Origin: Paraburkholderia hayleyella
Lineage (GTDB): Bacteria; Pseudomonadota; Gammaproteobacteria; Burkholderiales; Burkholderiaceae
Assembly: GCF_009455685.1 (NCBI RefSeq)
Contig: NZ_QPES01000001.1
Coordinates: 1,612,001 to 1,676,000, forward strand
Direction of reading: 5' to 3'
Length of the DNA: 64,000 bases
Positions within the stretch are counted from its first letter, which is position 1. Each line of letters opens with the position of its first letter. The translations under genes and the position numbers were made by a program. Of this stretch, positions 53,907-61,825 are shown piece after piece. The notes under the pieces are model-generated. The model saw only the letters and a list, made by a program, of their open reading frames with translations. It searched no databases and was not told the DNA's origin.

Positions 53907-56900
53907 GTGCGTCTGACCTCGATCAAACTCGCTGGCTTCAAGTCCTTCGTCGATCCCACCCATTTCCAGGTTCCGGGCCAGCTGGTGGGCGTGGTGGGTC
54001 CGAACGGCTGTGGCAAATCCAACATCATTGACGCCGTGCGCTGGGTGCTCGGCGAATCGCGGGCCTCCGAACTGCGTGGCGAATCCATGCAGGACGTGAT
54101 CTTCAACGGCTCGACCGCGCGCAAACCGGGCAGCCGGGCCAGCGTCGAGCTGGTGTTCGACAACCCCGATGGCCGCGCGGCGGGCCAGTGGAGCCAGTAC
54201 GCCGAAATCGCCGTGAAGCGCGTGCTGACCCGCGATGGCACCTCCAGTTACTACATCAACAACCTGCCTGCCCGACGCCGCGACATCCAGGACATTTTCC
54301 TCGGCACGGGCCTTGGGCCGCGCGCTTACGCGATCATCGGGCAGGGCATGATTGCGCGCCTCATCGAGGCCAAGCCTGAAGAGCTGCGCGTGTTTCTCGA
54401 AGAAGCCGCGGGCGTCTCCAAGTACAAGGAGCGCCGCCGCGAAACCGAAAGCCGTCTGAGCGACACGCGCGAGAACCTGACGCGTGTCGAAGACATCGTG
54501 CGCGAGCTGGGGGCGAACCTCGAAAAGCTCGAAGCCCAGGCGATCGTGGCGACGAAGTTCAGGGATTTGCAGGCCGACGGCGAAGAAAAGCAGCGCCTGC
54601 TGTGGCTCTTGCGCAAGAACGAAGCCGCGAACGAGCAGCAGCGCCAGCAACGCGGGATCGAACAGGCGCAGATCGACCTCGAAGCGCATACCGCGCAACT
54701 GCGCGAAGTCGAAGTGGAGCTGGAAACGCTGCGCGTAGCCCACTACGCCGCCAGCGATGCGCTGCAAGGCACCCAGGGCGCGCTGTACGAGGCGAATGCC
54801 GAAGTCAGTCGGCTCGAGGCGGAAATCAAGTTCATCGTCGAATCGCGCAACCGGGCCCAGGCGCAAATCGCCGCGCTCAATGCGCAGCACGAGCAGTGGC
54901 AGGCCCAGGCGCAAAAAGCCGGCGACGATTTGCAGGATGCCGAAGAACAGCTCGCCGTTGCGGAAGAAAAAGCCGCGCTCGCGGAAGACACCGCCGCCGC
55001 CAGACACGACGCCATGCCCGCCCTTGAAAGCCGCTGGCGCGATGCGCAAGCGCAACTCAACGCCGAGCGCGCGAGCATTGCGCAAACGGAGCAGGCGCTC
55101 AAGCTCGAAGCCGCGCATCAGCGCAACGCCGATTTGCAGTTGCAACAGTTGCAGCAACGCCATGAGCGCCTGAAAGCCGAAGCGGGCGGCCTCGATGCCC
55201 CGGATGAAGCGCAGCTCGAAGCGTCACGCATGCAACTTGCCGAGCACGAGGCGGTTCTCGCCGAGGCGCAAGCGCGGCTGGCCGACGCACAAGATACGCT
55301 GCCGCGCCTGGACGGCGAGCGGCGCCGCGCCCAGGAGCGGGTGCAGGCGGAAAGCGCGCAGATTCACCAGTTCGAGGCGCGGCTGGTCGCGCTGCGGCAA
55401 TTGCAGGAAAGCGTGCAGACCGAAGGCAAGGTTCAGCCCTGGCTTGCGCGGCATGAACTCAGCGCGCTGCCGCGTCTGTGGAAAAAGCTGCACGTCGAAG
55501 CTGGCTGGGAAGCGGCGCTCGAAGCCGTGCTGCGCGAGCGTCTGGCGGCGCTGGAAGTGTCGAACCTCGACTGGGTCAAGGCCTTCGCCTCGGATGCCCC
55601 GCCCGCCAAGCTGGCGTTCTACGCGCCGCCCTCCGCCGCGCTGGCCGCGCCGGCTACGGTGACTGGATTGCATCCGCTGCTGACGCGGGTGCGCATCGAT
55701 GATGCGGGCTTGCGCGCCGTGCTGCACGACTGGTTGGGCCGCGTGTTCGTCGCGGACGATCTGGCCGAAGCGCTGGCCCTGCGTGGGCAGTTGCCCGAAG
55801 GCGGCGCGTTCGTTGTCAAGGCCGGGCATGTCGTGACGCGCGTGGGTGTGCAGCTTTACGCCGCCGATTCCGAGCAGGCCGGGATGCTCGCACGGCAGCA
55901 GGAAATCGACAATCTGACGCGTCAGGTGCGTGCCCAGGGGTTGCTTGCCGATGAGGCCCGGAGCGCGTCGATTCGCGCTGAAGCGGCCCACACCCAGGCC
56001 GCGGAGGCCTTGACGGAGGTGCGCCAGCAAGCTGAGCGCGCCACGCAACGGGTACATGCGCTGCAAATGGACGTGCTGAAACTGGCCCAGGCGCACGAGC
56101 GCTATACGCAGCGCAACACGCAAATCGGCGAAGAACTCGACGAAATCGCTGCCCAGCTTGAAGAGCAGCGCGCCCGGCGGAGCGAATCCGAAGCGAATTT
56201 TGAGCGCCACGATCTCCAGCTGGCGGAGCTCCAGGCCTGTTTCGAAGATCACCAGCAAGCGTTTGAAGCGCACGATGCCGCGTTGAGCGCGGCGCGCAAC
56301 GAAGCGCGCGATCTCGACCGCGCCGCCACCGATGCGCGTTTTGCCGCACGCCATGGCGCGAACCGGATCGATGAGTTAAAGCGCAGCATTCAGGTCGCGC
56401 ATGAGCAAGGCGAGCGCGTGGCGCTGGCGCTGGAAGACGCTCGCGCCGAACTGGAAACCATCAACGGGCAAACGGCCCATACGGGCTTGCAGGAGGCGCT
56501 CGAAATCCGTGCGCAAAAAGACGAGATCCTGCGTGCTGCACGGCTCGAACTGGACGATCTGGGCACGAAGCTGCGCCACGCCGACGAAACTCGTCTGAGC
56601 GCCGAGCGCGCCTTGCAGCCGTTACGCGAGCGCATCACCGAACTCCAGCTGAAAGAGCAGGCCGCACGCCTGAGCGGCGAGCAGTTCATCGAGCAGCTTG
56701 CCGCCGCGGGTGTCGATGAGGCCGAACTCCAGCTCAAGCTCACGCCCGAGATGAAGCCGTCGTATCTGCAAGGCGAAGTCACACGGTTGAACAACGCCAT
56801 CGCCGCGCTGGGCGCGGTGAACATGGCGGCGCTGGACGAACTGAAGAGCGCGAGCGAGCGCAAGACCTTCCTCGATGCCCAGTCGGCCGACCTGACGCGC

Positions 56901-57428
56901 GCGATTGAAACCCTCGAAGACGCGATTCACAAGATCGACCAGGAAACCCGCACGTTGCTGCAAGGAACCTTCGATGAAGTGAACCGGCATTTTGGCGAGC
57001 TTTTCCCGCGGCTGTTCGGGGGCGGCCAGGCCCGGCTTATCATGACGGGCGATGAAATTCTCGATGCCGGGGTGCAAGTGATGGCCCAGCCGCCCGGCAA
57101 GAAAAATTCGACAATTCATTTGTTGTCGGGGGGCGAGAAAGCGCTAACCGCGACGGCGCTGGTGTTTGCGATGTTCCAGCTCAATCCGGCGCCGTTTTGT
57201 CTGCTCGACGAAGTGGACGCGCCGCTTGACGACGCGAATACCGAGCGTTTCGCCAACCTGGTGCGGGCGATGTCGGACAAGACCCAGTTCCTGTTCATTT
57301 CCCACAACAAGATTGCAATGGAAATGGCACAGCAACTGATTGGCGTGACGATGCAAGAGCAGGGCGTATCCCGCATCGTCGCAGTTGACATGGAAATGGC
57401 AAGCAGTTTCGCCCATAACACTATGTGA
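53907..57428 (+). CDS. smc: Chromosome segregation ATPase SMC
   Basis: Condensin core, 1173 residues. The GTG start 53907 (read VRLTSIKLAGFKSFVDPTHF) matches the family start; the frame upstream to 53820 is unconserved. Walker A GPNGCGKS is at 31-38. Long coiled coils flank a hinge around residues 500-650 that includes LPRLWKKLHVEAGWEAALEA. The C-terminal signature LLSGGEKALTATALVFAMFQ and Walker B CLLDEVDAPLDDAN complete the ATPase. It leads the smc-zipA-ligA-def cluster. Confidence 0.96.
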   Translation: MRLTSIKLAGFKSFVDPTHFQVPGQLVGVVGPNGCGKSNIIDAVRWVLGESRASELRGESMQDVIFNGSTARKPGSRASVELVFDNPDGRAAGQWSQYAEIAVKRVLTRDGTSSYYINNLPARRRDIQDIFLGTGLGPRAYAIIGQGMIARLIEAKPEELRVFLEEAAGVSKYKERRRETESRLSDTRENLTRVEDIVRELGANLEKLEAQAIVATKFRDLQADGEEKQRLLWLLRKNEAANEQQRQQRGIEQAQIDLEAHTAQLREVEVELETLRVAHYAASDALQGTQGALYEANAEVSRLEAEIKFIVESRNRAQAQIAALNAQHEQWQAQAQKAGDDLQDAEEQLAVAEEKAALAEDTAAARHDAMPALESRWRDAQAQLNAERASIAQTEQALKLEAAHQRNADLQLQQLQQRHERLKAEAGGLDAPDEAQLEASRMQLAEHEAVLAEAQARLADAQDTLPRLDGERRRAQERVQAESAQIHQFEARLVALRQLQESVQTEGKVQPWLARHELSALPRLWKKLHVEAGWEAALEAVLRERLAALEVSNLDWVKAFASDAPPAKLAFYAPPSAALAAPATVTGLHPLLTRVRIDDAGLRAVLHDWLGRVFVADDLAEALALRGQLPEGGAFVVKAGHVVTRVGVQLYAADSEQAGMLARQQEIDNLTRQVRAQGLLADEARSASIRAEAAHTQAAEALTEVRQQAERATQRVHALQMDVLKLAQAHERYTQRNTQIGEELDEIAAQLEEQRARRSESEANFERHDLQLAELQACFEDHQQAFEAHDAALSAARNEARDLDRAATDARFAARHGANRIDELKRSIQVAHEQGERVALALEDARAELETINGQTAHTGLQEALEIRAQKDEILRAARLELDDLGTKLRHADETRLSAERALQPLRERITELQLKEQAARLSGEQFIEQLAAAGVDEAELQLKLTPEMKPSYLQGEVTRLNNAIAALGAVNMAALDELKSASERKTFLDAQSADLTRAIETLEDAIHKIDQETRTLLQGTFDEVNRHFGELFPRLFGGGQARLIMTGDEILDAGVQVMAQPPGKKNSTIHLLSGGEKALTATALVFAMFQLNPAPFCLLDEVDAPLDDANTERFANLVRAMSDKTQFLFISHNKIAMEMAQQLIGVTMQEQGVSRIVAVDMEMASSFAHNTM

Positions 57429-57525
57429 ACCAGAAGAGGGGGTGCGCGAGTCGCTGCCGCAGCTGCCTAGCTGCCCGATCCAGGTGACGCGCACCGCAAT
57501 GACAAGCTTTGTTGATGGAGCGGGC

Positions 57526-58782
57526 ATGGACGAGTTGACACTCGGTTTGATCGGCGCAGGCGCCGTGGTAGTGGGTGGAGTGGTGCTGTACAACGCTTGG
57601 CAGGGCGCGAAAGTGCGCCGCAAGCTGCCACAGCCGGCACCCGACGAGATCGCGGAGAACGCCGCGCGGGAAGAGCCGGAGCCCAGTCCGTTTATCGAAT
57701 CCACGCGCGCCGCGCCGCGCCGCGAGGCAGCGCCGGATGAGGCCACGGCCGATCATGCGCGCTTTGAACCGATGTTTGGCGCCGAAGCCGGAAGCGGGGT
57801 GCCGGCGCAAGCGGCTTTCTCCTCTTTCTCCCACGATGCAGCGGAGGGCGTGGAAGGGGCGTCAGACGCAACGCAGGACAGTGATCCGGGAGGCGTGGAG
57901 CCGCTTTTCGAAGCCACGTCCGAAGATTCGGCCGCGGCTCAGGTCAGGGGGGCGGCGTCAGCGGTTGCCGTGGTCGATCGCCGGATCGACTGCATCGTGC
58001 CGCTGACACCTGCCACGCTAGTCGCGGGCGACAAGGCGCTGATGCTGGCGCAGCGTCTGCGCCGGGCGGGCAGCAAGCCGGTTCATATCGAAGGTCAGGC
58101 CGAAGGCTCGAGCGTCTGGGAGCCGCTGCAAAATGGCGTGCGCTATGCGATGCTGCGCGCCGCCGTCCAGCTGGCTAACCGCAGCGGAGCGCTCAATGAA
58201 CTCGAATTCTCCGAGTTCGTCACCGGCGTGCAGCAGTTCGCGGATGCGATCGACGCCGCGCCGGAGTTTCCCGACATGATGGAAACCGTGTCGATGGCGC
58301 GCGAGCTCGATGCGTTCGCCGCGCAATGCGACGCGCAGTTGTCGATCAACGTGCTTTCCGATGGCGCGCCATGGTCGGCCAATTATGTTCAGGCCGTGGC
58401 ATCGCAAGACGGCTTGCTGCTCTCGCGCGATGGCACGCGCTTTGTCAAGCTCGATGCCAAGCAAAATCCGGCCTTCATGCTGCAGTTCGGCGACACCAAT
58501 TTCCTGCGCGATGACCTGACCTACAAGGGCGGCCAGATGATCGCGCTGGTGCTCGATGTGCCCGTCGCCGATGAAGACATCCTGCCGTTTCGCCTGATTT
58601 GCGATTACGCGAAATCGCTCGCTGAGCGCATTGGCGGCCGGGTGGTGGATGAGCAGCGGCGGGCGCTGCCCGAACCCTCGCTGCTGGCGATTGAAAAACA
58701 GTTGATGGCGCTCTACGCCAGGCTGGAGCAGGCGGGTATTCCGGCGGGCTCGCCCGCGACCCGGCGGCTTTTTAGCCAGTAG
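57526..58782 (+). CDS. zipA: Cell division protein ZipA-like
   Basis: Anchors FtsZ to the membrane at division. I start at 57526 (MDELTLGLIGAGAVVVGGVV), 418 residues: an N-terminal helix (about 7-21), a basic patch (KVRRK), a Pro/Glu/Ala-rich linker of about 140 residues, and a C-terminal FtsZ-binding domain (RIDCIVPLTPATLV, LNELEFSEFVTGVQQFAD, GRVVDEQRRALPE). ATG 57499 (MTSFVDGAG) is an alternative. Position right after smc and before ligA is the Burkholderia arrangement. Confidence 0.88.
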   Translation: MDELTLGLIGAGAVVVGGVVLYNAWQGAKVRRKLPQPAPDEIAENAAREEPEPSPFIESTRAAPRREAAPDEATADHARFEPMFGAEAGSGVPAQAAFSSFSHDAAEGVEGASDATQDSDPGGVEPLFEATSEDSAAAQVRGAASAVAVVDRRIDCIVPLTPATLVAGDKALMLAQRLRRAGSKPVHIEGQAEGSSVWEPLQNGVRYAMLRAAVQLANRSGALNELEFSEFVTGVQQFADAIDAAPEFPDMMETVSMARELDAFAAQCDAQLSINVLSDGAPWSANYVQAVASQDGLLLSRDGTRFVKLDAKQNPAFMLQFGDTNFLRDDLTYKGGQMIALVLDVPVADEDILPFRLICDYAKSLAERIGGRVVDEQRRALPEPSLLAIEKQLMALYARLEQAGIPAGSPATRRLFSQ

Positions 58783-59020
58783 GATCGAGCGAGCCGGGGC
58801 CCGGCTCTAGCCGGACCCCGGCCAGATTCAAGCCACTGTCAGGCGTGCCGCATAAGGGGTGCGCCTGATTTTCTCTTTTTTCTTCGGACGCTGATTGGGG
58901 CTTGGGGGATGAGTTTGGCGTGATCCCCGTTCAATCCCTGCCATCTGGCCGATGTCGCGGCGAGCGCTTCCTGAGATAATCTGGCGTCTGAATTTCACTG
59001 GCCCACTTGGGGCTCTTCTC
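58783..59020. other. 238-bp zipA-ligA spacer with GC-rich palindromes
   Basis: GAGCCGGGGCCCGGCTC (58791-58807) is a near-perfect palindrome followed by TAGCCGGACCCCGGCC, so one larger stem can form. No T-run follows, so termination is uncertain. GATAAT (58975-58980) is a possible -10 for ligA without a clear -35. Confidence 0.45.
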
Positions 59021-61072
59021 ATGGCCCACCCCCGCCTTCCAGACGCTTTCCCCAGCAGTCCCGCCGAGCGCCTGACGGCGCTGCGCACCGAGCTTGAACG
59101 CGCCAACCGTGCGTATTACGTCTTCGATCAGCCGGAGTTGCCCGACGCCGAATACGACCGGCTGTTTGCCGAGTTGCAGCAACTTGAGCAGGCGTATCCC
59201 GCTCTGATCACCCCTGATTCCCCCACCCAGCGTGTGGGTGGCGAGGTCGCCAGCGGCTTTTTGTCCGTCGCGCACGCGCTGCCGATGCTTTCGCTCAATA
59301 ACGGCTTTGCCGACCAGGATATCGTCGCGTTCGATAAACGCGTGTCCGAGGCGCTGGGCAAAACGCCCATCGAGTACGCCTGCGAGCTGAAGTTCGACGG
59401 CCTTGCGGTTTCGTTGCGCTACCAGAATGGCCAGTTGGTCCAGGCCGCCACGCGGGGCGACGGCGCTACCGGCGAAGATGTCACGCATAACATCCGTACC
59501 ATTCGCTCCATTCCGTTGACGCTCAAGGGCAGCAACCTGCCCCAGGTGCTGGAGGTGCGCGGTGAAGTGCTGATGTTCAAGCGCGATTTCGAGCGCCTTA
59601 ACCTGCGCCAGCGCGAAGCCGGTCAGCGCGAGTTCGCCAATCCGCGCAATGCGGCGGCAGGCAGCCTGCGCCAGCTCGATTCCCACATTTCCGCGCAACG
59701 GCCCCTATCGTTTTTTGCTTATGGCATGGGGGTGCTCGAAGGCGCGCCGCCACCACCGGCTCATGACGTGCTGCTTGACTGGTACGACGCCCTGGGTTTG
59801 CCGGTCAATCCGGAGCGCGCGGTGGTGATGGGCGCGGAGGGGCTGCTGGGATTTTTTAACCGGGTGGGCGCAAAGCGCGAGCAACTGCCTTACGACATCG
59901 ACGGCGTGGTCTACAAGGTGAACCGGCGCGAGGAGCAAGAAGCGCTGGGCTTTGTTTCCCGCGCGCCGCGCTTTGCGCTGGCGCACAAGTTCCCCGCGCA
60001 GGAAGCCCTCACCCGCGTGCTGGCCATCGACGTGCAAGTCGGACGAACGGGGGCGATTACCCCGGTTGCGCGGCTTGAGCCGGTCTTCGTCGGCGGGGCC
60101 ACGGTAACCAATGCCACGCTGCATAACGAAGACGAAATCCGGCGCAAGGATATTCGTCTGGGTGACACGGTGATCGTGCGCCGGGCGGGCGACGTGATTC
60201 CCGAAGTCGTGAGCGCGCTACCCGAGCGCCGTCCGGCCGATGCACGCGAGTTCGTCATGCCGCTGCAGTGCCCCGAATGCGGTTCGGCGATTGAGCGCCT
60301 GCCTGATGAAGTGATTGCCCGTTGCAGTGGCGGACTTTTTTGTCCGGCGCAACGCAAGCAGGCGCTCTGGCATTTTGCCCAGCGCCGGGCGCTGAATATC
60401 GACGGGCTGGGCGAGAAGCTGATCGAGCAACTGGTCGAGCAAGGCCTGGTACGCACACCGGCTGATCTTTTTAATCTGGGCTTTGCCACGCTCGCCGCGC
60501 TGGACCGCTTTGCGGAAAAATCCGCGCAAAACCTGATTGATTCGTTAGAAAAGGCGCGGCACACCACGCTCGCGCGTTTTATTTACGCGCTCGGCATTCG
60601 TCACGTGGGTGAATCGACCGCGAAAGATCTTGCCCGTTATTTCGGCTCGCTCGATGCGCTCATGGCGGCGCCCGTGGATGAGCTGTTGCAGGTCAACGAT
60701 GTGGGGCCGATTGTCGCGGAATCGCTGCACCAGTTTTTTGCCGAAAGCCATAACCGCACGGTGATCGAACAGTTGCGCGCGCCTGGCCGGGTGACATGGC
60801 CCGAGGGGCCACCCGCACCCAGGGCGCCGCGCGGCGTGCTGGCGGGCAAAACGATTGTGCTGACCGGCACGTTGCCAACGCTTTCACGTGAAGAAGCCAA
60901 GGCGTTGCTTGAGGCGGCAGGCGCTAAGGTGACGGGGTCGGTCTCGAAGAAAACCGATTATGTCGTGGCGGGGGCGGAGGCTGGCAGCAAACTTGAAAAA
61001 GCCGAGGCGCTCGATATTCCAGTTCTCGATGAAGAAGGAATGCAAAAGCTTTTGGAGCAGGAGCCAACATGA
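59021..61072 (+). CDS. ligA: NAD-dependent DNA ligase LigA
   Basis: Seals DNA nicks using NAD+. The 683 residues are full length. Catalytic K124 is in CELKFDGLAVSL (KxDG). Also present are TRGDGATGEDVTHNIRTI, the OB-fold, the four-Cys zinc finger (CPECGSAIERL...ARCSGGLFC), HhH repeats and a C-terminal BRCT domain (LAGKTIVLTGTLPTLS, GAKVTGSVSKKTDYVVAG). I start at ATG 59021 because the conserved protein begins there. It overlaps def by ATGA. Confidence 0.97.
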   Translation: MAHPRLPDAFPSSPAERLTALRTELERANRAYYVFDQPELPDAEYDRLFAELQQLEQAYPALITPDSPTQRVGGEVASGFLSVAHALPMLSLNNGFADQDIVAFDKRVSEALGKTPIEYACELKFDGLAVSLRYQNGQLVQAATRGDGATGEDVTHNIRTIRSIPLTLKGSNLPQVLEVRGEVLMFKRDFERLNLRQREAGQREFANPRNAAAGSLRQLDSHISAQRPLSFFAYGMGVLEGAPPPPAHDVLLDWYDALGLPVNPERAVVMGAEGLLGFFNRVGAKREQLPYDIDGVVYKVNRREEQEALGFVSRAPRFALAHKFPAQEALTRVLAIDVQVGRTGAITPVARLEPVFVGGATVTNATLHNEDEIRRKDIRLGDTVIVRRAGDVIPEVVSALPERRPADAREFVMPLQCPECGSAIERLPDEVIARCSGGLFCPAQRKQALWHFAQRRALNIDGLGEKLIEQLVEQGLVRTPADLFNLGFATLAALDRFAEKSAQNLIDSLEKARHTTLARFIYALGIRHVGESTAKDLARYFGSLDALMAAPVDELLQVNDVGPIVAESLHQFFAESHNRTVIEQLRAPGRVTWPEGPPAPRAPRGVLAGKTIVLTGTLPTLSREEAKALLEAAGAKVTGSVSKKTDYVVAGAEAGSKLEKAEALDIPVLDEEGMQKLLEQEPT

Positions 61073-61602
61073 TTCGTGAAATTCTCAGAATGGGCGATAC
61101 ACGGCTGTTGCGTGTGGCCAGGCCCGTAGACCGTTTTGATACGCCAGAGCTGCACCAGCTGATCGCGGACATGTTCGACACGATGCGCGCTGCGGATGGC
61201 GCGGGTCTTGCCGCGCCACAAATTGGCGTCGATCTGCAGGTCGTGGTGTTTGGCTTTAGTCACAACGCGCGCTATCCCGATGCCGCACCGGTGCCCGAGA
61301 CCGTGCTGATTAATCCGCTGCTCACGCCGCTGTCGCAGGATATGGAAGAGGGCTGGGAAGGGTGCCTGTCAGTCCATGGGTTGAGGGGGGCGGTTAACCG
61401 CTTTTCGATGGTTCGCTACAAGGGCTTTGACCAGTACGGCCAACCGCTTGAGTGCGTCGCACAAGGGTTTCATGCCCGGGTGGTGCAGCATGAGTGCGAT
61501 CACCTGATTGGCAAGCTGTATCCCATGCGGATCACCGATTTCGCCAAGTTTGGCTTTGCCAGCGTGCTATTCCCCGATATGGATCCTGAGCCGGGTGAAT
61601 GA
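61069..61602 (+). CDS. def: Peptide deformylase
   Basis: Removes formyl from the N-terminal methionine; 177 residues. All three active-site motifs are present: GAGLAAPQIG, EGCLS (E97, C99 metal ligand) and QHECDHLIG (H141, E142, H145). The ATG overlaps the ligA stop (ATGA). This copy is separate from the usual fmt-def pair, so it may be a paralogue. Confidence 0.96.
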   Translation: MIREILRMGDTRLLRVARPVDRFDTPELHQLIADMFDTMRAADGAGLAAPQIGVDLQVVVFGFSHNARYPDAAPVPETVLINPLLTPLSQDMEEGWEGCLSVHGLRGAVNRFSMVRYKGFDQYGQPLECVAQGFHARVVQHECDHLIGKLYPMRITDFAKFGFASVLFPDMDPEPGE

Positions 61603-61825
61603 CAGGTGACAGATGGCGGACCCATTACGCGAGGCTGATGAACCTGGCTGGGTTCGCCGGGCTTTGCGAGGCGGTGTTTCGATGCGGAAGACGGGGACGG
61701 GGCGGCATGACAAGCCGCTCCGTGCCGATGAGCCGCAAACTGGGCGGCTTATCGGCACGGAGCCGGTTGGGTTGCCTCGTGAGCCCGGGTGAAGCAGAGC
61801 CCGGGCAAAGCAGGCCCCGGAAAGG